Positions 34,113-43,408 of a stretch of DNA of 64,000 nt are shown one piece after another. Below the pieces are notes generated by a model. That model saw nothing but the letters and a program-made list of their open reading frames with translations, had not been told where the DNA came from and did no database searches. This DNA comes from Methylotenera sp965234545 (GTDB lineage: Bacteria; Pseudomonadota; Gammaproteobacteria; Burkholderiales; Methylophilaceae): positions 496,001-560,000 of the forward strand of contig OZ248348.1 of assembly GCA_965234545.1 (NCBI GenBank), given 5' to 3'. How positions within the stretch are numbered: the first letter of the stretch is position 1; the number at the start of each line of letters is the position of its first letter. Both the position numbers and the translations under genes were made by a program.

Positions 34113-36101
34113 CTAGCTTGCTGATGAGCTTGGCTCTTGATGAAATTTGGCGGAACGCATCAGCTTCAACAATAGGCTATCCAACTGCTGGGCTTGATGG
34201 TTCAGCTTAGCCAGGTCTTTTTCCGTTGCAGCTAGGTTTTTTTCGGTGATTTCGGCGTGGTTGTGCGATGCCATTAAGGCGTCGGCGCGCTGGTCTAGTG
34301 ATTTTTTATGCTCGTTAATTTGTGTTTTAAGCTCGCCTATCACCACGTTTAACCACAGTGAACAATCTAACTGCGCTTGTTCAAATGCCGCTTGAATTTG
34401 CGCACCAAGACCATGGTAAAAACGCCGGATTAAAAACCGTTTTTCCGTCAGTACATTAATTGGATCCAGGCAAAAGTCGTTGGTAATTTTTTCCAGGGAT
34501 TGCATGCTATTGATAAACGTATCCATATTTAGTGGCATGGCTACACTCTTTTCAAAGCCATGCTCGCGGCAAAATAATTGGTATAAATGGTCAGCTTCTT
34601 GTTTGATTAAATCGCCATTTTGTTTAATTTCTTGCGCCAGTTGTATGGCTTGTTTGGTCAGCGTGCGCATGCTTCTATTCAAGCTGATGGTGGTCCAACT
34701 GTCGCCCATGTCTTGTTTGCTTTGCTCCAAGGTGCTGTTTAAGTACCCGGTACTAAGTTGCAGCAGCAACTTATCACTGAGGCGTTTAATCTTTTCGCCA
34801 CCTTGATTGAAGGTCAGCACCGAAGCGTCGTAGCGTTTGCGCTCCGTGGTGACTTGCAGCAGAATTTCTTGGGTACTGTCTGCCTGTTGGTTTTGCATTT
34901 GACGCAATGCTTTGAGCTGCAGTTGACCTTGCTTGACCCGCATATCCGCGACCTTTTGCGACAGCGCGATCATGTTGGCGCATTCCGTCACGATGGCGCG
35001 CCCTAAAATTTCATGCTTGGATTTAATCAGTTGATTGGCTAAGGCATCTTCCAATGCGTCTATGCCGCTGCGTTGCAGTAGTTTTGCATCATGTTTAATT
35101 TTAGCTAACAAGGCTTTTTGTGCGGAGATGGCAAAAATCCGTTTGGCGTCTAAATCCAATTGCTTTGCCGTGTGCTCAATTTGTTGTTGCACCATAGCGC
35201 TCACTTCTGCGTCGCTCTCAAGTCCGTCCCACAGCATGTCAATTTTGTTCAGCAGCACCAATTTATGGCTGGCCCGGTTTTTGACGTAGTCTGACCATAT
35301 TTGCATGTCGGATTTGGTGATGCCGCTGTCTATCGCCGTTAAAAACAACACCGCATGCGCATTCGGGATAATGTTTAAAGTCAATTCAGGTTCGGCGCCC
35401 ATGCTGTTCAAACCCGGGGTGTCTATCACTACCAAGCCTTTTTGCAGCAAAGGGTGTGGGTAGTTAATCATGGCGTGGCGCCACATGGGTATTTCCACCG
35501 TGCCTTTTTCACCTAGCCGCTTTTGCATGGCCGGGTCGTCCTCATGCCAAAACCCTAGTGATTTAGCCGTGGCTAAATCCACGCTGGTTTTTTCAATTAA
35601 GGCGCTTAAGGTTTGCTTCATGGCATCGGCTGATTGTGTGTCCAGAAGAAATTTTTGCCACAGCTCGGGCTGGCTTTTTAGTTCGCTTAAGCTGGCATTG
35701 CTGAATTTGGTTTCTATAGGCAACAGCTGTATGTAAGCCGGCTCGTCATTAGCGAATATTTCCGTGGGGCACATGGTAGTTCGGCCTGGCGAACTGGGTA
35801 GCAAGCGTTGATTAAAATCAGCAAAAAATAAGGCATTGATGGTTTCGGTTTTACCTCGGGAAAATTCCGCTAAAAAAGCCAATAGCAAGCGATCGTTTTT
35901 TAAGGTTTCTTTTATGTCGAATAGGCGTAATTCTTGGGCAGCATCCATAGGCCCAGCTTGATCTAACCAGCCTATGTATTCATTAATGGTGGCAATTAAG
36001 GTCTCGCGCCAGTGGGCGTACTCGTTTATTTTTATGCCCAAGCTGCTGGCCGCAGTAGCGGCAGTCTGCGTGGCATCTTTTAAAGAGGGGTGACTGGTCA
36101 T
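34113..36101 (-). CDS. Dynamin-family GTPase
   Basis: A 662-residue bacterial dynamin-like protein. The GTPase domain occupies about 60-330: a P-loop of the form AEFSRGKTETINAL, switch I LLPSSPGRTTMCPTE, G3 VIDTPGLNSMGAEPE and G4 LLNKIDMLWDG. A long helical stalk with coiled-coil-rich segments follows (about 370-640). No strong transmembrane pair is evident, so membrane binding may be peripheral. The role is unknown; relatives act in membrane remodelling or replication-linked processes. It starts 12 bases after yggT and ends the yggS-proC-yggT operon. Confidence 0.85.
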   Translation of the reverse strand: MTSHPSLKDATQTAATAASSLGIKINEYAHWRETLIATINEYIGWLDQAGPMDAAQELRLFDIKETLKNDRLLLAFLAEFSRGKTETINALFFADFNQRLLPSSPGRTTMCPTEIFANDEPAYIQLLPIETKFSNASLSELKSQPELWQKFLLDTQSADAMKQTLSALIEKTSVDLATAKSLGFWHEDDPAMQKRLGEKGTVEIPMWRHAMINYPHPLLQKGLVVIDTPGLNSMGAEPELTLNIIPNAHAVLFLTAIDSGITKSDMQIWSDYVKNRASHKLVLLNKIDMLWDGLESDAEVSAMVQQQIEHTAKQLDLDAKRIFAISAQKALLAKIKHDAKLLQRSGIDALEDALANQLIKSKHEILGRAIVTECANMIALSQKVADMRVKQGQLQLKALRQMQNQQADSTQEILLQVTTERKRYDASVLTFNQGGEKIKRLSDKLLLQLSTGYLNSTLEQSKQDMGDSWTTISLNRSMRTLTKQAIQLAQEIKQNGDLIKQEADHLYQLFCREHGFEKSVAMPLNMDTFINSMQSLEKITNDFCLDPINVLTEKRFLIRRFYHGLGAQIQAAFEQAQLDCSLWLNVVIGELKTQINEHKKSLDQRADALMASHNHAEITEKNLAATEKDLAKLNHQAQQLDSLLLKLMRSAKFHQEPSSSAS

Positions 36102-36113
36102 GACAGGTTTTGG

Positions 36114-36704
36114 CTATAGATTAGCCAATAAATGGTTTTCTAATGGCATGAGTAGGGTGGCCAAGACCAATTGTGCCCCGATGACAAAAACCAGTGGGCT
36201 GATATCGATGTGCCCTATGGGTCGAATAAATAGCCGCATCTTAGTCAGTATGGGTGCGGTTAGCGAGTCTAGCAACGGGGCTAATGCGGTGTGAGGATTG
36301 AGCCAACTTAACACCGCTTGCAATAAGACCGCGTACAAAAAAATAGTCAGGCTGATGTTCATTACCCCCACCGTGGCCAAGCCTAAAAGCTTAGGCCAGA
36401 CATGGCTGCCGGCGACGATTAAGGGGAAGTCTTTTAGCCACAAAGTCAGGCTAAATAAGGCCAGTTGGCTTAGGTAGGCTAACAGCAGAGTCGATAGGTC
36501 CACTCGACTGAGGCCGAAGTTTTTAAAAACACTCAAGATGCGGCGGGTGGGTTTAACCGCGAATTGACTTAAGACTAGCACCCATTCCGCAGCGGGGTTT
36601 TGGAAAGACACTTTGCACAATTGAAAATAAAAGCGCAATAAAAATAGGGCGCTCAATAAGCCCAGCAGGGTGTGTACTATGAACAGCAGGGCATTAAGCA
36701 GCAA
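36114..36704 (-). CDS. YggT family membrane protein
   Basis: A 196-residue protein with two YggT repeats. Each has a transmembrane helix followed by a short amphipathic motif; the FYFQLCKVSFQNPAAEWVLVLSQFAVKPTRRIL segment and the LDSLTAPILTKMRLFIRP segment are the two family signatures. It has four to five hydrophobic helices. Function is not established; an osmotic or cell-division role has been proposed for homologs. It overlaps proC by 11 bases, the conserved yggS-proC-yggT order. Confidence 0.92.
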   Translation of the reverse strand: MLLNALLFIVHTLLGLLSALFLLRFYFQLCKVSFQNPAAEWVLVLSQFAVKPTRRILSVFKNFGLSRVDLSTLLLAYLSQLALFSLTLWLKDFPLIVAGSHVWPKLLGLATVGVMNISLTIFLYAVLLQAVLSWLNPHTALAPLLDSLTAPILTKMRLFIRPIGHIDISPLVFVIGAQLVLATLLMPLENHLLANL

Positions 36705-37530
36705 GCTCGTCCCCTAGTGTCTTGGATTTCTTAGCGGCGGCGCTGGCCGCGGCCAAAATAATGGTTTTAATGTGGGCGGATTCTAAACTGAGTATGCCTT
36801 GTTCGGTGGTGCCGCCTTTGGAGGTGACTTGCGCACGCAATGCCTGTATATCAGTTTTGCTCTGCTTAGCCAGCAAGCTGGCGCCAGCGAATGTTTCCAG
36901 TGCTAAATGTTTGGCCTCTTCTGGACTGAGGCCAAGTTCTATAGCAGCATCTTGTAAGGCTTCGATTAGATAAAACACGTAGGCGGGGCCGCTGCCAGAA
37001 ATGGCGGTGACGGCATCCATTTTTTTCTCATTGTCTAACCACAGGCTGCTGCCTACTGCCTGCAATATGCGGCTTGCTTGCTCACGCTGGGCCGCATTAA
37101 CGCTGGACATGGCATACAGTGCCGACACGCCGGCTTGAATCTGCGCAGGCGTGTTGGGCATGGCTCGGACGATGACTTGGTGACCATTTAGCCAGCGGCC
37201 TAGATCAGTGGTGCGTATGCCGGCAGCGATGGAAATGATTAAGTGCTCTTTAAGCTGTGCGCCTAATTTACCATTAAGTTGAGCGCACACGGCTTGCATT
37301 TGTTGCGGTTTGACGGCTAACACCAGCACTTGCGCAGCGCTGCATGGCATGTCGCTGATGTGCGCTGCGGTCTGCACGCCAAATTGCTCGGCCAACATGG
37401 CACGTTTATCGGCATCGGGTTCCACCACGCAAATAGTACTCATATTGAACGCATGCTTTTTTAAGCCGCATAGGATGGCGCTGGCCATATTGCCGCCACC
37501 AATAAAGCTAATGTGCATAGTTTGATTCAT
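36694..37530 (-). CDS. proC: Pyrroline-5-carboxylate reductase
   Basis: A 278-residue enzyme that makes proline from P5C with NAD(P)H. The Rossmann motif FIGGGNMASAI is at the N-terminus, AVKPQQM near residue 75, and the signature AISGSGPAYVFYLIEALQDA near 165. The length is typical. It follows yggS by 30 bases and precedes yggT. Confidence 0.96.
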   Translation of the reverse strand: MNQTMHISFIGGGNMASAILCGLKKHAFNMSTICVVEPDADKRAMLAEQFGVQTAAHISDMPCSAAQVLVLAVKPQQMQAVCAQLNGKLGAQLKEHLIISIAAGIRTTDLGRWLNGHQVIVRAMPNTPAQIQAGVSALYAMSSVNAAQREQASRILQAVGSSLWLDNEKKMDAVTAISGSGPAYVFYLIEALQDAAIELGLSPEEAKHLALETFAGASLLAKQSKTDIQALRAQVTSKGGTTEQGILSLESAHIKTIILAAASAAAKKSKTLGDELAA

Positions 37531-37560
37531 GTTTTGCTCTAGCCTTTTACTCTAATTGCT

Positions 37561-38244
37561 TTATTGCGGTCTTGCACCAAATAATGCGGACCCGATGCGC
37601 ACTATTGTGGCGCCTTGTTCGATTGCCACGGCATAATCATCCGACATGCCTATGGACAAGGTGTCCAATTGGTAGCCTAGCCCTAACAAGTTATCATAAC
37701 ATTGCCTTACTTGTTTGAACTGCTGGCGTTGTACCGATAGGTCTTGACTCGGTGCAGGGATGGCCATGAGGCCGCGTAATTGCAAGTGCGGCAGTTTGGC
37801 GATGGCGGCGACGGTGGCTTGCAAATCGGCGACCAATACACCGCTTTTGCTGGCTTCATTGCTGATGTTAATTTGCACGCAGACTTGCAATGGGGTGCTG
37901 ATATTGGCCCTGGCGTCATTTAAACGCTGTGCTATTTTTAGCCTGTCTACGCTGTGTACCCAATCAAAATGCTGGGCTATTGATTGTGTTTTATTGCTTT
38001 GTATGGGCCCAATAAAATGCCACAGAATGGCCAAATCGCTCAGTTGCGCTTGCTTGTCTAGCGCTTCTTGTAAGTAGTTTTCCCCAAACTGCCTTTGCCC
38101 TGCCGCGTAGGCTTCGCGAATGGCTGCTGCTGCTTGAGCCTTGCTGACGGCCAGCAATTGCACGGTTTGATCGGCATGGGCGTGCTGTTTTGCCGTTTCT
38201 ATGCTGCTTAGAATAGCTTGCAAGCGGTTGCTAATTGAGGTCAT
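37561..38244 (-). CDS. yggS: YggS/PLPBP family pyridoxal-phosphate-binding protein
   Basis: A 227-residue single-domain TIM-barrel PLP homeostasis protein without known enzymatic activity. The PLP-lysine lies in LLAVSKAQ (near residue 34), followed by GENYLQEAL, WHFIGPIQSNK and the C-terminal SIGMSDDYAVAI phosphate-binding loop. It is divergent from pilT, as in Pseudomonas, and first in the yggS-proC-yggT-dynamin cluster. Confidence 0.95.
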   Translation of the reverse strand: MTSISNRLQAILSSIETAKQHAHADQTVQLLAVSKAQAAAAIREAYAAGQRQFGENYLQEALDKQAQLSDLAILWHFIGPIQSNKTQSIAQHFDWVHSVDRLKIAQRLNDARANISTPLQVCVQINISNEASKSGVLVADLQATVAAIAKLPHLQLRGLMAIPAPSQDLSVQRQQFKQVRQCYDNLLGLGYQLDTLSIGMSDDYAVAIEQGATIVRIGSALFGARPQ

Positions 38245-38321
38245 AATTCATTAAGTATCAAATTCTCATGCTGGTTCGGCTTCTGGGCCAGACCGCACTA
38301 GTGACTTGTGCGTTAAGTTGC

Positions 38322-38340
38322 GCATCGCTAGACGCGATGC
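38322..38340. promoter_or_regulatory. Perfect inverted repeat in the yggS-pilT intergenic region
   Basis: GCATCGC and GCGATGC flank a 5-base loop, 26 bases before the pilT start. It may be a leader hairpin or an operator. No T-tract follows. Confidence 0.4.
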
Positions 38341-38366
38341 ACAGCAAATTATAACAGGAGCAGCTT

Positions 38367-39410
38367 GTGGATATTTCAGATTTACTGGCATTTTCAGTTA
38401 AAAACCAAGCGTCCGATTTGCACCTGTCTGCAGACATGCCGCCCATGATAAGGGTGCACGGCGATATCCGAAAAATCAATCTACCGGTTTTAGATCACGC
38501 GCAAGTTAGAGCCATGATTTACGACATCATGAGCGACACCCAGCGTAAGCAATACGAAGAAAGTCTGGAGTGTGATTTCTCTTTTGAGATTGCTAATCTC
38601 GCTCGTTTTCGCGTCAATGCTTTCAATCATAACCGTGGTGCAGGCGCTGTTTTTCGCAACATCCCATCGCAAATCATGAGTTTGGAAGAGCTTAATTGCC
38701 CAGCCATTTTTAAAGAGATAGCCGATCAGCCTAGAGGCTTGTGTTTGTTGACTGGGCCGACTGGCTCTGGGAAATCCACCACCTTGGCCGCCATGATTGA
38801 TTACATAAACAACAAAGCTTACGCGCACATACTCACCGTCGAAGACCCCATAGAGTTTGTGCATACGCCTAAGAAAAGTTTGATTAATCAGCGTGAGGTT
38901 GGACCGCATACCCATTCCTTTAGCAATGCCTTGCGCTCGGCTTTGCGTGAAGACCCCGATGTGATTCTAGTTGGTGAATTACGTGACCTGGAAACCATAC
39001 GCTTGGCCTTGACTGCAGCAGAGACTGGGCACATGGTGTTTGCCACCTTGCACACCAGTTCCGCGGCAAAAACCATAGACCGAATTATCGATGTGTTCCC
39101 GGCCGCGGAAAAAGAAATGGTGCGTTCCATGTTGTCGGAATCCTTACGCGCGGTGATTTCCCAAACCTTGTGTAAAACCAAGGACGAGCAGGGCCGTGTC
39201 GCTGCTCATGAAATCATGTTGGCGACACCAGCGATACGTAATTTGATTCGTGAGGCCAAGGTGCCGCAAATGTATTCAGCCATACAAACTGGGCAAAACG
39301 TCGGCATGCAAACCCTGGATCAATGCCTGCAGGAACTGGTAAAACGCAACTTGATTTCAGTGGCTGAGGCTAAGTCCAAAGCCGCTAATAAAGACTCAAT
39401 CTTTGCTTAA
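38367..39410 (+). CDS. pilT: Type IV pilus retraction ATPase PilT
   Basis: A 347-residue hexameric retraction motor. The N-terminal PAS-like domain (1-100) precedes Walker A TGPTGSGKSTTLA near residue 130, the Asp-box ILTVEDPIEF, an intact Walker B ILVGELRDLET near 202 and the His-box TGHMVFATLHTSSA. The C-terminal part keeps the family AIRNLIRE motif. The start is GTG at 38367 behind CAGGAG. It is followed by pilU 29 bases later. Confidence 0.97.
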   Translation: MDISDLLAFSVKNQASDLHLSADMPPMIRVHGDIRKINLPVLDHAQVRAMIYDIMSDTQRKQYEESLECDFSFEIANLARFRVNAFNHNRGAGAVFRNIPSQIMSLEELNCPAIFKEIADQPRGLCLLTGPTGSGKSTTLAAMIDYINNKAYAHILTVEDPIEFVHTPKKSLINQREVGPHTHSFSNALRSALREDPDVILVGELRDLETIRLALTAAETGHMVFATLHTSSAAKTIDRIIDVFPAAEKEMVRSMLSESLRAVISQTLCKTKDEQGRVAAHEIMLATPAIRNLIREAKVPQMYSAIQTGQNVGMQTLDQCLQELVKRNLISVAEAKSKAANKDSIFA

Positions 39411-39439
39411 GTATGGGCATGAAAGCCGCTAGGTAAACC

Positions 39440-40576
39440 ATGGAAAAAGATCAGGCAGAAAAATTTATAGTGGATTTATTGCGCTTAACCATGGCAAAAA
39501 ATGCATCGGATTTGCTCATCAGCAGTGGCTTCCCGCCGGCGATGAAGATTGATGGCAAAGTCACGCCAGTCAGCAATCAAGTTTTGTCTTCCTTGCAAAC
39601 GCAAGCTATCGCTCGCGCCATGTTGACAGAGCAGCAACTGGCTGATTTTGAAGTCAGCCAAGAATGCAATTTTGTCGTCAGTCGGACTGGTTTGTCGCGT
39701 TTTAGGGTTAACGCCTTTATACAGCGCGGCGCGGTTGCTTTGGTATTTCGAATGATAGCGACCAGCATCCCTGACTTCGAGGAACTGGGCTTACCTGCAG
39801 TTGTAAAAGACATCGCCTTGGCCAAGCGCGGTTTAATCTTTTTTGTTGGCGGTTCCGGATCCGGCAAATCCAGTTCATTGGCTGCCATGGTGGGTTACCT
39901 CAATGCCAATAGCAGTGGGCACATTCTAAGCATAGAAGACCCGATAGAGTTCTTGCATGCGCATCAACAATGCATAGTGAGCCAACGTGAAGTGGGTGTG
40001 GACAGCCATGATTGGCCTAGCGCCTTGAATAACGCCTTGCGCCAAGCGCCCGATGTCGTGGTCATAGGGGCTATACGAGATAGGCTTAGCATGGAACACG
40101 CCTTGGCTTTTGCTGAGACCGGGCATTTGTGCATTGCAAGCTTGCATGCTAACAGCACCCATCAAGCCATAGACCGTATCGTGAATTTCTTTCCGGAAGA
40201 AAGGCGCAATCAAGTGTTAATGGATTTGTCCTTGCACACCAAAGCCATCGTTGCGCAACGCTTGATTCCACTCAGTCAAGGCAAAGGGCGAGTAGCAGCG
40301 GTGGAAGTGATGCTCAATTCTCCCTTGATAGCCGATTTAATCGCCAAAGGCGACGTGCAGGCCATCAGAGACTGCATGGCGAAAGCCAAGGATTTTGGCA
40401 TGCAAACCTTGGATCAAGCGCTGTTTAATTTATACACAGACGGCTTGATTACTTACGAGGATGCCTTACTCAACGCCGATTCGGAAAACGATTTGCGTTT
40501 AAAAATCAAGTTGGCTTTTGACGCGGCTAAAGCGCAAATGCCGGCAGCGGATTTAGCTCAGATAAACGTCGTTTAA
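39440..40576 (+). CDS. pilU: PilT-paralog PilU with altered Walker B
   Basis: A 378-residue retraction motor paralog that works together with PilT. Walker A GGSGSGKSSS (K143) and the Asp-box SIEDPIEFLHA are intact. In Walker B the usual G-E-I-R is G-A-I-R: A211 is encoded by GCT at 40070-40072, and the following RET is RLS. Both PilT and PilB in this window keep the glutamate. ATP hydrolysis by PilU is therefore doubtful, though nucleotide binding and assembly could remain. The C-terminus carries the longer PilU tail. It lies 3 bases from the convergent pyrX. Confidence 0.93.
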   Translation: MEKDQAEKFIVDLLRLTMAKNASDLLISSGFPPAMKIDGKVTPVSNQVLSSLQTQAIARAMLTEQQLADFEVSQECNFVVSRTGLSRFRVNAFIQRGAVALVFRMIATSIPDFEELGLPAVVKDIALAKRGLIFFVGGSGSGKSSSLAAMVGYLNANSSGHILSIEDPIEFLHAHQQCIVSQREVGVDSHDWPSALNNALRQAPDVVVIGAIRDRLSMEHALAFAETGHLCIASLHANSTHQAIDRIVNFFPEERRNQVLMDLSLHTKAIVAQRLIPLSQGKGRVAAVEVMLNSPLIADLIAKGDVQAIRDCMAKAKDFGMQTLDQALFNLYTDGLITYEDALLNADSENDLRLKIKLAFDAAKAQMPAADLAQINVV

Positions 40577-40579
40577 GGA

Positions 40580-41854
40580 CTAGGCTTGGTAGACCAATTG
40601 GCCGTTGACTAAAGTGTATATGACCTTGCCTGCCATTTCCAGACCAGTGAACGGGCTGTTCTTGCCTTGGCTTTTCAAATTGCCGGCCTCGACTTTCCAG
40701 TATAGCGACGGATCAAATACGCATATATCGGCATCGCTATTCACCGACAATTGGCCCGCGGGTATGCCCAATATTTTGGCAGACGACGCGCTGATTAGGC
40801 CTAATGCTTGGATTAGGCTGATCTTTTCTTGATTGGCCCATTTCAAGGTCAGCGTCAGCAACAATTCTAAACCGCTGGCGCCAATTTCCGCTTCAGCAAA
40901 AGGCGCTAATTTCCCATCGTCATCCACCGGCGTGTGGTCTGAACAGATGGCATCTATGGTGCCGTCTTTGAGTCCGGCACTGATGGCGGCTTGGTCGCGT
41001 TGGCTGCGTAAGGGTGGTTTAAGGTGGCAATTGCTATCAAAGTAAGCCAGGTCGTGTTCAGTCAGGTGCACGTGGTTGGCGCTGACGTCGCAACTGATGG
41101 ACAAGCCTTGTTTTTTCGCCTCCCGTATCATGTTTATTCCTTCTGCAGTGGATAAGCGGCTGATGTGGAGTTTGGCGCCGGTTTCTTTGGCTATGCGCAA
41201 TAGGCCAGCCAATGCCAAGGCTTCGGCCGCGCTAGGGATGCCTTTAAGACCCAAGCGACTGGCCACTTCGCCATCATGCGCGACGCCGTCTTTTGCTAGA
41301 AATGCATCTTCGGCATACAGAAATAAGGTGTAGCCAAAGGTGGCGGCGTACTCCATCGCTCGCCACAACACTTGCGTGTCGGTAATCGCCATATTGGCCT
41401 GAGAAAAGCCGACGCAGCCTGCTTCACGTAATTCGCCCATTTCTGCCAACACGGTGCCTTGTAGTTGCCTGGTTAATGCACCCAAGGGATAGACGTGTGC
41501 TAAATTCAGTTGCTTGGCGCGGTGTTTTAACATTTTAACCAGACCCGGTTCATCTAACACTGGATCGGTATCCGGCGGGCAGGCTAAGCTGGTAACGCCG
41601 CCGGCAACAGCGGCTTGCAATTCGCTGACTAAGGTGGCCTTGTATTCCTCACCCGGTTCACGCAACCTAGCCGATAAATCCACCAAGCCAGGGCAGACGA
41701 TTAGATTGTTGGCGTCTATGGTTTGGTTGGCGACAAACCCAGCAGGGGCCTTACCTAGCGCTAGAATTTTACCTGCGCCTATGTAGACGTCTAACTGGCT
41801 GTCTAGTTGGCTAATTGGGTCGATAACGCGGCCATTTTTTATGTGTATTTTCAT
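40580..41854 (-). CDS. pyrX: Non-catalytic dihydroorotase-like protein PyrX (PyrC')
   Basis: A 424-residue amidohydrolase-fold protein of the dihydroorotase family. The metal motif D-x-H-x-H-x-R is D59-L-S61-A-R63-L-R65, so both zinc histidines are lost. The later HAED position is YAED. In Pseudomonas the corresponding protein is an inactive partner that holds PyrB in a dodecamer, and the gene order pyrR-pyrB-pyrX is the same here. An active PyrC must be encoded elsewhere. It overlaps pyrB by 4 bases. Annotation pipelines often label it pyrC. Confidence 0.88.
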   Translation of the reverse strand: MKIHIKNGRVIDPISQLDSQLDVYIGAGKILALGKAPAGFVANQTIDANNLIVCPGLVDLSARLREPGEEYKATLVSELQAAVAGGVTSLACPPDTDPVLDEPGLVKMLKHRAKQLNLAHVYPLGALTRQLQGTVLAEMGELREAGCVGFSQANMAITDTQVLWRAMEYAATFGYTLFLYAEDAFLAKDGVAHDGEVASRLGLKGIPSAAEALALAGLLRIAKETGAKLHISRLSTAEGINMIREAKKQGLSISCDVSANHVHLTEHDLAYFDSNCHLKPPLRSQRDQAAISAGLKDGTIDAICSDHTPVDDDGKLAPFAEAEIGASGLELLLTLTLKWANQEKISLIQALGLISASSAKILGIPAGQLSVNSDADICVFDPSLYWKVEAGNLKSQGKNSPFTGLEMAGKVIYTLVNGQLVYQA

Positions 41855-42819
41855 GACTGGTTTCCTGATGGTTGGCCGCCGGCAAGGATGGCCATGACGG
41901 CCATGCGTATGGCAATACCGTAAGTGACTTGCGGCAGAATCACCGATTGTTGTCCATCCGCTACGCCCGAATCAATCTCTACGCCACGGTTCATGGGGCC
42001 GGGGTGCAAGACGATGGCATCGGGTTTGGCTAGGCTAAGTTTCTCTTGGGTGAGGCCGTAGGTTTTAAAGTACTCTTGGGCGCTGGGTAACATGGCGCCG
42101 CTCATGCGCTCATTTTGCAAACGTAACATCATGATGACGTCGACATCTTTTAATCCGGCCCGCATGTCATGGTAAACGTGCACTCCTAGCTTCTCTACCT
42201 CCGCCGGCAGCAAGGTTTTAGGTGCGATCACGCGTACCTCGGGCACGCCTAATGTGGTTAAGGCGTGGATTTCAGAGCGGGCCACTCGAGAATGCAGGAT
42301 GTCGCCGACTATGGCCACGCGCAGATTATGCAAGTCTGGCTTGTATTTTCGTATGGTAAAGACGTCTAGCAAGCCTTGTGTGGGGTGCGAGTGACGGCCG
42401 TCACCGGCATTGATGATGTGGATGTGCTCGGGCACGTGTTTGGCGATGAAATGCGCTGCACCCGACTGCGCGTGTCTAACCACAAACATATCGGCATGCA
42501 TGGCAATCAGGTTGTCCACCGTGTCTAAGATGGTTTCACCCTTGGATTGCGAGGAGGTGTTGACATTCAAGCTAATGACATCGGCCGATAAGCGCTTGGC
42601 CGCGATTTCAAAGGTGGTGCGGGTGCGGGTGCTGTTTTCAAAGAAAAGATTGCAGACAGTTTTTCCGCGCAACAAGGGCACTTTTTTTACTTCACGCTCG
42701 GCCACCCCAACAAAGGATTCCGCCGTGTCTAAAATTTGATTTAATATTTTTTTCGGTAAACCTTCTATGGACAGAAGGTGGCGAAGTTGACCGTCAGAAT
42801 AAAGTTGAGGGTTATGCAT
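41851..42819 (-). CDS. pyrB: Aspartate carbamoyltransferase catalytic subunit
   Basis: A 322-residue enzyme of pyrimidine synthesis. The carbamoyl-phosphate loop FFENSTRTRTTFEIAAKRL lies near residue 59, the SKGETILDT segment near 92, and HPTQGLLDVFTI near 142. HPGPMNRGVEID is near 276. There is no pyrI regulatory-subunit gene; the class probably assembles with PyrX. It overlaps pyrR by 8 bases and pyrX by 4. Confidence 0.96.
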   Translation of the reverse strand: MHNPQLYSDGQLRHLLSIEGLPKKILNQILDTAESFVGVAEREVKKVPLLRGKTVCNLFFENSTRTRTTFEIAAKRLSADVISLNVNTSSQSKGETILDTVDNLIAMHADMFVVRHAQSGAAHFIAKHVPEHIHIINAGDGRHSHPTQGLLDVFTIRKYKPDLHNLRVAIVGDILHSRVARSEIHALTTLGVPEVRVIAPKTLLPAEVEKLGVHVYHDMRAGLKDVDVIMMLRLQNERMSGAMLPSAQEYFKTYGLTQEKLSLAKPDAIVLHPGPMNRGVEIDSGVADGQQSVILPQVTYGIAIRMAVMAILAGGQPSGNQS

Positions 42820-43384
42820 GCTTAGAGACCGCCTGATGGTTAGATGGGGTTAGCAATTTTAAGGTGAAGCCTAGCTGGCCGTCGGCCAGTTGTATGAGTT
42901 GCAAATTTTCCGTGGGCTTAAGGCTTAAGTCCATGGCGGTGATTTGTGGGCTAATCGGCAGCTCGCGGCCGCCACGGTTGACCAATGCGATCAGCGTAAT
43001 GCTGGCTGGTCGGCCGTAATCAAACAGTTCGTTCATCGCAGCACGGGTGGTGCGACCGGTGAAAAACACATCGTCGATTAGAATGATGTGCTTGTTTTCA
43101 ACGTCAAATGCGATTTGACTGGGCTGGTTGTCTGGCTTGAGGCCGCGCTTAGCGTAATCGTCTCGATAGAACGACACGTCTAAGGTGCCGTGTTCAACCG
43201 CATGGGTCGCCATGGTTTTGGCTAGCTTGGCCAGCAATCGTTGCATGACCCAAACCCCGCCACTTTGTATGCCTACCAGTGCGGTGTTTTTTTGCAGTAA
43301 AGGTTGGAGCTTGTCTGCGAGTATGTTGATCAGCGCTTCTGCGTCGGGTAGTTGGGATGGGTCTGTGGTCATGGCTTTAGGCAA
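42812..43384 (-). CDS. pyrR: Bifunctional pyr regulator / uracil phosphoribosyltransferase PyrR
   Basis: A 190-residue type I PRTase-fold protein. The PRPP loop HIILIDDVFFTGRTTRAAMNELFDYGRP is near residue 95. In Bacillus PyrR binds mRNA to attenuate pyr transcription; in proteobacterial pyrR-pyrB-pyrX operons the role is less clear. No PyrR-binding anti-antiterminator was seen upstream. It follows ruvX by 24 bases. Confidence 0.94.
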   Translation of the reverse strand: MPKAMTTDPSQLPDAEALINILADKLQPLLQKNTALVGIQSGGVWVMQRLLAKLAKTMATHAVEHGTLDVSFYRDDYAKRGLKPDNQPSQIAFDVENKHIILIDDVFFTGRTTRAAMNELFDYGRPASITLIALVNRGGRELPISPQITAMDLSLKPTENLQLIQLADGQLGFTLKLLTPSNHQAVSKHA

Positions 43385-43408
43385 TCAAAATGGTGGCGAT
43401 ATCATAAT

